Positions 27,270 through 35,628 of a stretch of 35,878 bases of DNA are shown here, one piece after another. Within the stretch, counting starts at the first letter, position 1; each line of letters starts with the position of its first letter. The stretch spans positions 1-35,878 of the forward strand of contig NATV01000082.1 of NCBI GenBank assembly GCA_003094535.1, read 5' to 3'. The translations under genes and the position numbers were made by a program. Source of the DNA: a gamma proteobacterium symbiont of Ctena orbiculata (GTDB lineage: Bacteria > Pseudomonadota > Gammaproteobacteria > Chromatiales > Chromatiaceae). A model generated the notes under the pieces. The model ran no database searches and was not told where the DNA came from. It saw nothing but the letters and a program-made list of their open reading frames with translations.

Positions 27270-27827
27270 TTGGCAATCAGAATCAAAAGTCAGTGGCACG
27301 ATGAGGATGCCTCGCGCTCCGCGGAAGAGCTCGGTGGCGCCATTGCGTTCATCGCCTGGCGCATCGCCCTGGACAAGGCCATCACCCTGCATGGCAAACA
27401 CTTTGTCTATGAAAACGACGATCAGCGACTCGCGGTCATTGCCGAATATCTATGCTACGAGGCGCAAATCAGCGACCGCATGATCCATGCCATGGTCGAC
27501 AACGAGGCCCGGGTTGCCATCGTTACCGCACTGGTGATGAAAATGGCCGACCACTTCCAGGACAACGCCGCCGACCTGCTTGGTCCCGGAGATCATGCCA
27601 ACCGGTTCATCACCCTCTATAACCAGCGTTCGGGGGAATACGCCGAATTCAATTTCGACAAGACGGGTCCAAGCTATCCCTTTTTGCGTCACCTCGGTTT
27701 TGAGATCCAGCAGATAATGGGCAGTGAGGAGCACGATAACCGCTGGGTCATCGATCAGGTGATGGATGTGGACGCTCCCGAAGTTTACAAACAACTGGCT
27801 CGCGCGGTCAGAAATCTTTTCGATTAG
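27270..27827 (+). CDS. Conserved-looking protein of unknown function, first of a MoxR/VWA set
   Basis: This 185-residue soluble protein starts at TTG 27270; GAGAGGAG stands seven bases upstream, which decides the start. I do not recognise a domain. Features are a mostly helical N-terminal part (GAIAFIAWRIALDKAITLHG), repeated acidic/amide stretches, and LGFEIQQIMGSEEHDNRWV toward the end. There is no signal peptide, helix anchor or Cys-rich motif. It ends nine bases before the AAA ATPase gene, so the two are almost certainly co-transcribed. That makes it a likely partner or substrate adaptor of the ATPase; this is inference from context only. Confidence 0.85.
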   Translation: MAIRIKSQWHDEDASRSAEELGGAIAFIAWRIALDKAITLHGKHFVYENDDQRLAVIAEYLCYEAQISDRMIHAMVDNEARVAIVTALVMKMADHFQDNAADLLGPGDHANRFITLYNQRSGEYAEFNFDKTGPSYPFLRHLGFEIQQIMGSEEHDNRWVIDQVMDVDAPEVYKQLARAVRNLFD

Positions 27828-27836
27828 GAACTCCCT

Positions 27837-28883
27837 ATGCGCCCCATGCAGCTAATCACCATACTCGAGCAAGAGTTCATCAGTACCCGCGCCGGCCACC
27901 ATACCCCGGTCATGCTCTGGGGGCCACCCGGTGTCGGCAAATCCGACATGGTGCGCGAAGTAGCAAACAACCACCAGGCACCAGTGATCGATATCCGACT
28001 CTCACAGATGGAACCCAGCGACCTGAGAGGTATCCCTTTCCGGGTCAACGGCAGCGTGGAATGGGCGATCCCCTCGATCCTGCCGGATAATCAACGCCAC
28101 GGCGCGGAGGGAATACTCTTTCTCGATGAGATCACATCAGCGCCGCCAACCGTCTCCGCCGCCGCCTACCAGCTGATTCTCGATCGTCGACTGGGTGAAT
28201 ATCAGGTGCCGGAGGGTTGGGCCATATTCGCCGCAGGTAATCGTCAGGGTGACCGGGGCGTAACCTATAGCATGCCGGCACCCCTGGCCAACCGCTTCTC
28301 CCACTTTGAAGTCGACACCAACCTGGATGACTGGGTTGCCTGGGCCTATCGCAATACCATCGATGAGCGGATAATCGCCTTCCTGCGTTTTCGTCCCGAA
28401 CTGCTGTTCGATTTCGACCCGGCGCACAACCCTGTCGCCTTCCCCTCACCCCGGTCCTGGGAGTTCGCCCACCGCGCGCTGCAGAAGTTCGATGGCCATC
28501 CGCAACTCCTGCAGGGTGCGCTGCAGGCCTGCGTCGGGCCCGCCGCGGGCATTGAGTTGAATGCCTTTGTCAACAGCCTCGACAAGATGCCCGACCTGGA
28601 TGCGATCATCGCCGGGGATGAGGTATCGGTACCCGATGAGATCGACCTGCAATATGCTGTCGCAGCCGCACTGGTGGGACGTGCCATACGCGCTCATGAC
28701 GCCGGCGACGGAGAGATCACCCATGGCCGGATCCTCGAGTATGCCCGTCGGTTTCCGCAACGGGAGATGGGGGTGATGCTGGTCTCCGATATGCACCGCG
28801 CCATCGGCGAGGCGATCTTCTCGGTGCCCCAGTTCAGCGATTGGGCTCAGGCCGTGTCGGACGTGATGCTGTATGAATCTTAA
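27837..28883 (+). CDS. MoxR-type AAA+ ATPase
   Basis: This 348-residue ATPase has Walker A GPPGVGKS at 29-36, Walker B ILFLDE at 93-98, and a sensor-1 asparagine in AAGNRQGDRG. DRRLGEYQVPEGW is typical of MoxR/RavA-like members. MoxR ATPases usually pair with a VWA-domain protein to act as chaperones or to insert metal cofactors, and a VWA-like gene follows here. The gene start (ATG 27837) lies nine bases after the preceding gene. Its stop is immediately followed by a small inverted-repeat element. The client is unknown. Confidence 0.9.
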   Translation: MRPMQLITILEQEFISTRAGHHTPVMLWGPPGVGKSDMVREVANNHQAPVIDIRLSQMEPSDLRGIPFRVNGSVEWAIPSILPDNQRHGAEGILFLDEITSAPPTVSAAAYQLILDRRLGEYQVPEGWAIFAAGNRQGDRGVTYSMPAPLANRFSHFEVDTNLDDWVAWAYRNTIDERIIAFLRFRPELLFDFDPAHNPVAFPSPRSWEFAHRALQKFDGHPQLLQGALQACVGPAAGIELNAFVNSLDKMPDLDAIIAGDEVSVPDEIDLQYAVAAALVGRAIRAHDAGDGEITHGRILEYARRFPQREMGVMLVSDMHRAIGEAIFSVPQFSDWAQAVSDVMLYES

Positions 28884-28885
28884 AA

Positions 28886-29058
28886 AGTCCGCAAATGAAT
28901 GCGAATAAAACGCAAATGTTTTCAACTTCGCGATATGAACAATACCCAGGGTGCGGCTTGCCGCACCGTCCAAACGGGTGTTGGTGGCATGCGGTGCGGC
29001 TAGCCGCACCCTACCCCTGCAACAATCATTTGCGTTCATTCGCATTCATTTGCGGACT
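28886..29058. repeat. Inverted-repeat (MITE-like) element with two REP-like hairpins
   Basis: An element of 173 bases is bounded by near-perfect inverted repeats of 32-33 bases (28886-28918 and 29027-29058), each rich in the word CGCAAATG and differing by about two changes. Inside are two copies of a short palindrome: GGTGCGGC-TT-GCCGCACC at 28950-28967 and GGTGCGGC-TA-GCCGCACC at 28993-29010. The whole is roughly symmetrical and contains no gene. It starts three bases after the ATPase stop and ends nine bases before the VWA gene. This form fits a non-autonomous mobile or REP/BIME element. I see no clear target duplication. Confidence 0.85.
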
Positions 29059-29067
29059 CAAACATCA

Positions 29068-30300
29068 ATGACCCAGGAACATATCGAAACCAAGCTGGCG
29101 GCGGCCCGCACCAAGCTGATCCTCGACAAGCCATTCCTCGGTGCCCTGGTGATGCGGCTGCCGATGGAGGCGGCGAATCCCGACTGGTGCCCCGCCACCG
29201 CCACCGATGCGCGCAAGTTCTATTACAACCCTGAGTTCATCGATCAACTGAGCCTCGACGAGACCCAGTTCATGCTCGCCCATGAAGCACTGCATTGCGC
29301 CCTCTCCCATTTCGCCCGGCGTCAGCATCGCAATAAACTCCATTGGGACATGGCCTGCGATTACGCCATCAATCCGCTGCTGATCGAGGATGGCCTGAAA
29401 CCGCCTCCCGGTTCCCTGTTCCTCCCCCAGTTCGAGGGTATGACCGCGGAAGAGATCTACCCCTGTCTGGATGAAAAGAACGATGACGAGCCGTTGGACA
29501 ACCATCTCTACGACCAGGAGAACACCAAGGGATCAGGCAGCGGTACGAGTGAGAAAGATATTTCCAACAACAACGACCAGACCGAAACGGAGAATGAGGG
29601 TGAAGAAAACAGCAACCGGCAGAGCGGCTCCGGATCTGACGCCGATCAACCACCACCTCTCAATCCCGATGAGGCGGAAACACTGAATATTCAATGGCAG
29701 CAGCGTCTGGCGGGCGCCGCGCAACAGGCGATGCAGGTAGGTAAACTTGATGGCGCGATGGCGCGCATGGTGGACCATCTGCTGCAGCCACAGCTCCCCT
29801 GGCGCCTGCTGCTTGCCCGTTATATGACTGCCATCGCCCGGGACGATTTCAGCTATATGCGCCCCTCCAGGCGCGAGGGTGAGCACATACTTCCCAGCCT
29901 GCGCAGCAGTCAGGTAGAATTGGTTGTTGCCCTCGATAGCAGTGGTTCGATACAGGATCATGAAATGGGTGAGTTCCTCTCGGAAATCAATGCCCTGAAG
30001 GGACAGATGCGGGCGCGCATCACCCTGCTTGCCTGTGACTCGGCGATCGCCGAGGAGGCACCCTGGACCTATGAGGCCTGGGAGGATTTCCAGCTACCGG
30101 AAAGAATCACGGGTGGCGGCGGCACCAGTTTCGAACCGGTATTCGAATGGATCTCCGCGCAGGGTATCAGACCCGATCTGTTGGTCTATTTTACCGACGC
30201 GGAGGGCGCCTTTCCCGAGTACGCGCCGCACTATCCGGTCATCTGGCTGGTAAAAGGCAAACAACCTATACCTTGGGGACAGCGCATCCAGCTCAATTAA
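29068..30300 (+). CDS. Zincin-like/VWA-like protein (DUF2201 type)
   Basis: This 410-residue protein pairs two domains. The N-terminal half has HEALH at 72-76 (HExxH), the zinc-binding signature of metallopeptidases, followed by HFARRQHRNKLHWDMACDYAIN. A low-complexity linker rich in Gly, Ser, Asn, Glu and Gln covers about 150-200. The C-terminal half is a VWA-like domain with a MIDAS motif DSSGS at 290-294, the later GGGGTSF, and YFTDAEG. This matches the COG3864/DUF2201 family. It is preceded by a MoxR ATPase, its usual partner type. ATG 29068 fits the family start; the frame runs back to 28951 through the repeat element. Its Shine-Dalgarno is poor. Confidence 0.88.
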   Translation: MTQEHIETKLAAARTKLILDKPFLGALVMRLPMEAANPDWCPATATDARKFYYNPEFIDQLSLDETQFMLAHEALHCALSHFARRQHRNKLHWDMACDYAINPLLIEDGLKPPPGSLFLPQFEGMTAEEIYPCLDEKNDDEPLDNHLYDQENTKGSGSGTSEKDISNNNDQTETENEGEENSNRQSGSGSDADQPPPLNPDEAETLNIQWQQRLAGAAQQAMQVGKLDGAMARMVDHLLQPQLPWRLLLARYMTAIARDDFSYMRPSRREGEHILPSLRSSQVELVVALDSSGSIQDHEMGEFLSEINALKGQMRARITLLACDSAIAEEAPWTYEAWEDFQLPERITGGGGTSFEPVFEWISAQGIRPDLLVYFTDAEGAFPEYAPHYPVIWLVKGKQPIPWGQRIQLN

Positions 30301-30329
30301 ACAAGGTGCAGGCCTCGGTCAAACCCAGC

Positions 30330-30905
30330 CTAGAACCGCTTCTTGAGAGTGAAGGCACCCCGTAAATCACCCACTTTGTAACCACGGGCCTTATCAGCGG
30401 GATAGAGCTCATCCAGCTTGGCCGCGACGGGCTCTGCAATCGCATCTCCATGGCACTTGGTACATACCTCTGCCGTGGGGATCGCCTTCATCATGCGGAA
30501 GACCTTGCGACCCTGCTCCTCAACGATTTCGCCCTTGACCAGCTTCATTGGATCCTCTCCCGCCGCCTTGCGCGCCTCGAACTCCTTCAAGACCGTAATT
30601 TCCCAGGCATCAGGGGCATTATTCGGATTGCGCAGCTTCAAGCTGGTCCTGCCCACATCCCAGCCGCTCATCTGAGAATGGGCCTCGGCCAGGCTTGGCG
30701 CCACCTTGTTACAGGTGGCAATGGTGCTCACAGGTCCGCCCGCCTTCATACCCTTGACCAATTCTCCTTTGAGATCGCCAAAGAAGGCCTTAATTACCCC
30801 TTTTCCCTCTTCGAGATTGGCCTGCAGGGACTGATCGGCCTGTACGGTTCCCGCCAGTGAAACCGTGGTCGCTAGGACTATCGCGTTTACGTTTTTATAC
30901 ATCAT
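30330..30905 (-). CDS. Periplasmic c-type haem protein, Tll0287-like (DUF3365)
   Basis: This 191-residue protein has a signal peptide (MMYKNVNAIVLATTVSLAG, cleaved near VQA-DQ) and one haem c site, CTKCH at 148-152. The surrounding GWDVGRTSLKLRNPNNAPDAWE and the C-terminal DKARGYKVGDLRGAFTLKK match Tll0287-like haem domains, a redox or gas-sensing type also found as the sensor part of larger proteins. Here it stands alone. ATG 30905 is chosen since GGAG lies six bases upstream. The gene converges with the VWA gene (29 bases apart) and diverges from bepA. Confidence 0.88.
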   Translation of the reverse strand: MMYKNVNAIVLATTVSLAGTVQADQSLQANLEEGKGVIKAFFGDLKGELVKGMKAGGPVSTIATCNKVAPSLAEAHSQMSGWDVGRTSLKLRNPNNAPDAWEITVLKEFEARKAAGEDPMKLVKGEIVEEQGRKVFRMMKAIPTAEVCTKCHGDAIAEPVAAKLDELYPADKARGYKVGDLRGAFTLKKRF

Positions 30906-31270
30906 ATGAATCTCCACTATTACTCAAAGGTCAACCGGACCGACTCTGTCCGATTGTCAAAATACCGGTTAAGCGTATACAAATTGATCACAACTCAACA
31001 ACCCGATTTTCCGACCCCACTCGCATTCCGGGGTTCCCAATCATCAACAGCAGGGACACTGGCAGCAGCGCGGACACGGTATGCAACTGTCTTACCCAAT
31101 TCCCGCTATTCGGGGTCCTGGAAGCTGACAAACAGGGAAATACCATGTGAAGATGGAAAATCTCCTTGGTGTATTCGATATAATTATGGTATTAGGCAGA
31201 TGTACGGCTGCTACCGCGCATCACTAAATTCTGAGGAACTATCCGTATTCGCCGGGTATCAGTTAAAGGC
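30906..31270. other. Divergent intergenic region between the haem protein and bepA
   Basis: I see no supported gene in this 365-base region. A perfect TATAAT at 31179-31184 on the plus strand, about 87 bases before bepA, could be its -10 element, but the -35 position (about GAAAAT) is poor. The other divergent promoter could not be located. Confidence 0.4.
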
Positions 31271-32755
31271 ATGATCAGAAGAGTTCTGAAGAAACTGTCC
31301 ATTTGTCTCCTGTTAGCCAGCCTGATGGTGATGGCGAGCGCCCATTCGCAAGAGGGTGATTCCATCCAACTGCCGGAACTCGGCTCTCCATCGGATCAAT
31401 ATCTGACTCCGCGGGATGAAGCCCGGTTTGGCAGGGAATTCATGCGCAGTGTCCGTAAAACGGGAAAAGTGCTGGATGATCCCCAGATCACAGAATATAT
31501 CCAACAGCTGGGGGAGAAGCTGCTGAAGCAGAGTGATGCGGTTGGACAGAAGTTCACCTTTTTTGTCGTCGATCAACCTGAAATCAATGCCTTTGCCGGT
31601 CCAGGCGGCTACATCGGCATCTATAGCGGTTTGATCCTGGCGACGCAGAGTGAGAGCGAACTGGCCTCCGTGATTGCCCACGAGATCGCCCACGTCACGC
31701 AAAAACACCTGCTGCGCGCATTTGATGCCGCCAACCGCATGAGCGGCAAGACTGCTGCCCTGTTGCTGGCTTCCATACTGGTGGGCGTTGCCGGTTCGCC
31801 GGATGCCGGCCTCGCCATGGCCACGGGTGTCCAGGCCAGCACCATTCAAGAGCAGATCAACTTCACTCGCAGCAACGAAGAAGAGGCCGATACCGTCGGT
31901 ATTCAGATACTTGCGAAATCCGATTTCGATCCCCGCGCGATGCCGGTCTTTTTTGAGCGCATGACCCACGCCAGCCGACTCTACGAATCGGGTATACCGG
32001 AAATTCTCCGCACCCATCCAGTCACCACTAATCGTATTGCTGACGCCCTGGGGCGCGCGGAGAAATACAGCTATCGCCAGTTTCCGGGCAACCTGAGCTA
32101 CCACCTGACCCGCGAGGCCTTGCGAGTAAGACAGTTCAAAGATCCCAGCAAGGCAGTCACCCACTTTGCCACTGGGCTTGACGAAGGGCGTCATCTCAAC
32201 AAGGAAGCCCACATCTATGGCCACGCCCTTGCCCTGACCACCAATCGCCAATTCGACAAAGCAGAAGAGATCGTTGAAGCGTTGCTGCGAAACAACCCGA
32301 ATCAGATCGAGTATATCCTCGCCGCGGTAGAGATAGCGGGGAAAAAGGGAAATAATGAGAAAGTGCTCAAGATACTTGATACCTACTACAGCTTGATGCC
32401 GGAGAACTATCCCCTGGCAACCGCCTACATCGAAGCACTCACGGCGGCCAACAGACTCGGAAAAGCCCGTGAAATCACCCAACAATCAATCACTTTACGT
32501 AATAACGAACCGCGGCTCTATCGCCTGTTAAGCAAAATCGAGGAACTGGACAACAACCAGGCGGAATCACACCGCATGTTGGCCGAAGCCTTTGTCGCCA
32601 ATGGCGAACTCGAACCTGCCGTACAACAGCTGGAGATTGCCTTAAATAATGTGAACCAGCCGGACTTCTACCTAACCTCCCGGATCGAGTCGCGCTTAAA
32701 CAAGCTGCGTGATCTTCTAAAAGCTGAACAGATGGATGATAAAAAAAATAACTAG
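31271..32755 (+). CDS. bepA: BepA-like M48 metalloprotease with TPR repeats
   Basis: This 494-residue periplasmic protein has a signal peptide (RRVLKKLSICLLLASLMVMASA), an M48 protease domain with HEIAH at 137-141 and the downstream NEEEADTVG glutamate, and a C-terminal half of tetratricopeptide-like helices (about 285-480). BepA helps fold LptD and degrades stalled outer-membrane proteins at the BAM complex. Length and domain order match. ATG 31271 is preceded by a weak AAAGG. No terminator is obvious after it. Confidence 0.93.
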   Translation: MIRRVLKKLSICLLLASLMVMASAHSQEGDSIQLPELGSPSDQYLTPRDEARFGREFMRSVRKTGKVLDDPQITEYIQQLGEKLLKQSDAVGQKFTFFVVDQPEINAFAGPGGYIGIYSGLILATQSESELASVIAHEIAHVTQKHLLRAFDAANRMSGKTAALLLASILVGVAGSPDAGLAMATGVQASTIQEQINFTRSNEEEADTVGIQILAKSDFDPRAMPVFFERMTHASRLYESGIPEILRTHPVTTNRIADALGRAEKYSYRQFPGNLSYHLTREALRVRQFKDPSKAVTHFATGLDEGRHLNKEAHIYGHALALTTNRQFDKAEEIVEALLRNNPNQIEYILAAVEIAGKKGNNEKVLKILDTYYSLMPENYPLATAYIEALTAANRLGKAREITQQSITLRNNEPRLYRLLSKIEELDNNQAESHRMLAEAFVANGELEPAVQQLEIALNNVNQPDFYLTSRIESRLNKLRDLLKAEQMDDKKNN

Positions 32756-33450
32756 GTCCATACAGGCTTTGGATCAGGATGGAAATCGCAGATAGCCCCA
32801 TGATCCGAGATCACAGCGTCATGCAGCCGATTCCGACCGATCCGGCTCAACCCAGTTGGCATCCGATTCCGCGGCATCTATTCAGGTAAACCCCAATCAG
32901 GCACGCATAAAACCCAAGCCCGGTATGCAGAAGACACGCCCAGAAAATCACAAATCACTAATATCTCAACAATTTTTACTTGATATCGTCGATCGTTTAG
33001 GTATTCTTACGTGCTACCTGAATAAGGTAAAATATGTAACGGCAAGTCAACATCTACAGAACAACTATTGAAGCGGTCTTGCCGTGGAGTGACATGCAAC
33101 AAGGATGAATGGGTGCAGGTTGTCGCAACTTTTTATTATAAAAATTGTTCTAAAGCGTCTGATGTCGCATGATTTACCGGGTCTCCGGGGTCTTGAAGGC
33201 ATAAAGCAGCTCAAGACTTTGCATAGACCCGATAGCCGACTTCAGCAGTTTTGTCTGACATACGCAAGCAAACAATGACGACGGCAGATAGCGTGCACTC
33301 AACCCGGTAGTCATGGTGCAACAGCTCATTTATCGATGGGTGGATGTAGCATTCCGACGAATAAAATAGCCGGGGAATGAAATTGACCAACCAACTCAGT
33401 TTCATAATATAACTGTTAATCACTAACCTTTCTCAGTCTGGAGAGAATGA
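32756..33450. other. Long intergenic region upstream of soxYZ
   Basis: Nearly 700 bases lie between bepA and soxY. Frames at 32856-33071 (+) and 33211-33423 (-) are open for about 70 residues but have no ribosome binding site or recognisable sequence, so I do not call them genes. The middle is AT-rich. The soxY promoter is probably at the right end. A small RNA gene could be hidden here, but I see no specific structure to support one. Confidence 0.5.
33383..33410 (+). promoter_or_regulatory. Possible soxYZ promoter
   Basis: TTGACC and TAATAT, 16 bases apart, lie 40 bases before the soxY start. The -35 matches consensus at five of six positions and the -10 at four of six. Confidence 0.4.
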
Positions 33451-33927
33451 ATGAGCACTGAAATAAAACGCAGGATCTTCCTCAAAAGATCGCTTGCAGC
33501 AGGCACTGTAGGCATTGCTGCCGCCGCCGGTTTACTGGCACCTCAAAGGGTACTCGCTGCCTGGAACAAAGAAGCATTCGAAGCAAAAGAGCTCCCTGCG
33601 GCACTCAATGCATTGTTGGGTAGCTCCGATGTGGCAGAGTCCGCCGACATAACCGTAAAGGCACCCGATATCGCAGAAAACGGCGCCGTAGTTCCGGTTA
33701 CCGTGGACACAGGAATGGAAGGCGTAGAATCGATTTCCATCATTGCATCGAACAATCCCGTACCTTTGGTAGCTAACTTTGTTATGGGTACCGGCGCCAG
33801 CGGTTTTGTCTCCACCCGTATAAAAATGGGTAAGACCGGCGATGTCGTCGGCATAGTCAAGGCCGGTGGCAAACTCCACAGCGCAAAAAAAGAAGTTAAA
33901 GTCACCATAGGTGGTTGCGGCGGTTGA
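33451..33927 (+). CDS. soxY: Thiosulfate-oxidation carrier protein SoxY
   Basis: This 158-residue protein carries sulfur intermediates on its C-terminal cysteine; the conserved GGCGG end is intact. The N-terminus has a Tat signal (KRRIFLKRSLAAGTVGIAAAAG) with a likely cleavage after VLA or AA near residue 36, so it is exported folded with SoxZ. The start ATG 33451 is preceded by GGAG seven bases upstream. soxZ follows 45 bases later. No soxA, X, B or CD gene is nearby, as in many sulfur-oxidising gammaproteobacteria where sox genes are scattered. Confidence 0.97.
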   Translation: MSTEIKRRIFLKRSLAAGTVGIAAAAGLLAPQRVLAAWNKEAFEAKELPAALNALLGSSDVAESADITVKAPDIAENGAVVPVTVDTGMEGVESISIIASNNPVPLVANFVMGTGASGFVSTRIKMGKTGDVVGIVKAGGKLHSAKKEVKVTIGGCGG

Positions 33928-33972
33928 TCCCTGCAGGGCGATCTCAGCAACACAGTACACGAGGAACAGAAC

Positions 33973-34287
33973 ATGGCTAAATCGATCAAGATCCGCGCTA
34001 AAGAGAAAGGCGGTGTAACCACCGTAAAGGCCCTGATGACCCACCCGATGGAGACAGGTGCCCGCAAGGATTCAAAGACCGGTAAAAAAATACCGGCCCA
34101 TTTCATCCAGGAAGTTGTCTGCAAGCACAAGGGAAACACGGTGATGACCGCTGAGTGGAGTGGCGGTGTCTCCAAGAATCCCTACATATCGTTTAAGTTC
34201 TCCGGCGGCGCCAAAGGCGACGAAATCGAACTCAGCTGGAGCGATAACAAGGGTGGTAGCGACAGCATGAAAAGCGCTATCAAGTGA
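33973..34287 (+). CDS. soxZ: Thiosulfate-oxidation protein SoxZ
   Basis: This 104-residue partner of SoxY has an immunoglobulin-like fold. MAKSIKIRAKEKGGVTTVKALMTHPMETGARKD-type sequence, FIQEVVCKHKGNTV, and SKNPYISFKFSGGAKGDEI are clear SoxZ features. There is no signal peptide, as expected: it is co-exported with SoxY through the Tat signal of SoxY. It closes the two-gene operon, ahead of a strong terminator. Confidence 0.97.
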   Translation: MAKSIKIRAKEKGGVTTVKALMTHPMETGARKDSKTGKKIPAHFIQEVVCKHKGNTVMTAEWSGGVSKNPYISFKFSGGAKGDEIELSWSDNKGGSDSMKSAIK

Positions 34288-34350
34288 GGTCAAACAGCTC
34301 ACGCTGCCGGCAGGCTATCCCTATCGCTAAGATAGCATAGCCAAACAGTA

Positions 34351-34379
34351 AAAAAGGACGCCTTCGTGCGTCCTTTTTT
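34351..34379. terminator. Bidirectional terminator between soxZ and the acidic-protein gene
   Basis: AAAAAGGACGC and GCGTCCTTTTT form an 11-bp stem with a CTTCGT loop, flanked by A and T runs. It can stop transcripts from soxYZ on the plus strand and from the convergent acidic-protein gene on the minus strand. Confidence 0.92.
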
Positions 34380-34410
34380 ATCAGCCACGCTGTTACCCTT
34401 GCTACGGATG

Positions 34411-35628
34411 CTATTCCTGCTTTTTGCTGTTTTCAGCATCCTCTTCGAGCAATTTCGCCCACTCCTCTTCCAGCGATCCCGCCTCAAATTCGGAGCTATC
34501 CACCAGTGTTCCATCCTCGTCAGGAATCTCGATATCGATCTTCTCAAGATCATCGACCATGGATTCACTGGCTCGTTTCCCCGTATCTAGATCTGTTTCT
34601 GGATCTGTTTCTGGATCTGTTTCTGGATCTGTTTCTGGATCTTTTTCTGGATCTGGTTCTGGTTCTGGTTCTGGTTCCTTTTCTGTTTCCACCTGAATAT
34701 CGGACTCTTCAATCATCTCATCGGCCAATTCCATGACCTCATCGATAATCTCCGAAACATCCTCATCCGTTTCTGCCGCATCTTCATCCAAACTGGCATT
34801 CTGCGCGGAGTCAGTCTGATCCGAGACCTCTCCATCTTGGGCGTCACTCTCCTCGAGATAGGAGGATTGCTCTATTTCTTCGGCGCTAAAATCGGGTATC
34901 TCAGTGTCAATCGCTGGCGCAGAAGCCATTATCTCCGTCTGCAGGTCATCCATCATGGAATCCGTTGACTCTGTCGGCTGTGGCGACGATTCCTCTTCGC
35001 CGCTCTCAAGGGCGGATTCCGCGCTCTCTTCAGGAGACTGCTGATCATCACTCGCAGCATCGGTAGCCTGGGTTGCAGCGCCAGGGGCCGACGCCGCACC
35101 ACCGGAAAACATGGTCGAGTACTCATTCAGCATTCTGCCCATGGTGTCCATGGTTACTCGCAGCTCTTCAGATAACCTTTCATTCTCCTCTTTGAGCTTA
35201 GCGATATCCTCGCTATCTTCCGTCACAGAACCCTGATCCGACTTGCCGACGGAGTCGGGCACCCCCAGTCCCTGATAAGAAAGGACCAGGTTTTCCACAT
35301 CAACATCCAGCTGCTGCAGGTGTACCTGGTCATCCTTGACAAAACCGTTTATGACGTTTTGATAGAGTTGCATTTCCGTCTGCATCATGTTGTGCAGGGT
35401 CTGTTCGAGATCACTATCGGCCAGTTTATAATTATCCTGTAAAAGCACTTTCAAGCGCTGTTCACGGTTGGCTTTATCGCTTTGCACCCGCTCAGCCAGA
35501 TGGGCTGCGGCCTTGCGTATTCTCCCTTTACGCATCAGGGTGAAAAAGAGCAGCAGGCCGCTCAGCACCAGCAGGCCGACGAAAACCTCAGCAACAATCA
35601 GCGCTACCAGGGAGCTGACTTCAACCAT
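34411..35628 (-). CDS. Acidic single-helix membrane protein with Asp-Pro/Glu-Pro repeats
   Basis: This protein of about 405 residues starts at ATG 35628 (GAGG three bases upstream), overlapping the preceding gene by eight bases. One N-terminal membrane helix (VALIVAEVFVGLLVLSGLLLFF) is followed by a basic patch, a helical region likely to be coiled coil (LKEENERLSEELRVTMDTMGRM), and a long, very acidic, Ser/Glu/Asp-rich region. Near the C-terminus lies EPEPEPEPDPEKDP and a run of DPET repeats encoded by a 12-base tandem repeat. The C-terminal end is again acidic and helical (EEEWAKLLEEDAEN). The family is not recognised; FimV-like acidic proteins are only superficially similar. Confidence 0.8.
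   Translation of the reverse strand: MVEVSSLVALIVAEVFVGLLVLSGLLLFFTLMRKGRIRKAAAHLAERVQSDKANREQRLKVLLQDNYKLADSDLEQTLHNMMQTEMQLYQNVINGFVKDDQVHLQQLDVDVENLVLSYQGLGVPDSVGKSDQGSVTEDSEDIAKLKEENERLSEELRVTMDTMGRMLNEYSTMFSGGAASAPGAATQATDAASDDQQSPEESAESALESGEEESSPQPTESTDSMMDDLQTEIMASAPAIDTEIPDFSAEEIEQSSYLEESDAQDGEVSDQTDSAQNASLDEDAAETDEDVSEIIDEVMELADEMIEESDIQVETEKEPEPEPEPDPEKDPETDPETDPETDPETDLDTGKRASESMVDDLEKIDIEIPDEDGTLVDSSEFEAGSLEEEWAKLLEEDAENSKKQE
34589..34672. repeat. 12-base tandem repeat coding for DPET units
   Basis: Four units close to GGATCTGTTTCT (34589-34636) are followed by one variant (34637-34648), a partial unit and three GGTTCT units (34655-34672). All are in frame on the minus strand, giving DPET repeats and then Glu-Pro pairs. 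Length change by whole units would not break the gene. Confidence 0.9.

Noticed and set aside
28886-29058. CRISPR array
   Set aside because: The repeats are only two, inverted rather than direct, and without regular spacers.
31313-32485. 390-residue frame on the minus strand opposite bepA
   Set aside because: It is antisense to a well-supported M48 protease; the length reflects codon bias of the real gene.
33211-33423. 70-residue minus-strand frame upstream of soxY
   Set aside because: It overlaps the probable soxY promoter, lacks a ribosome binding site and has no recognisable features.
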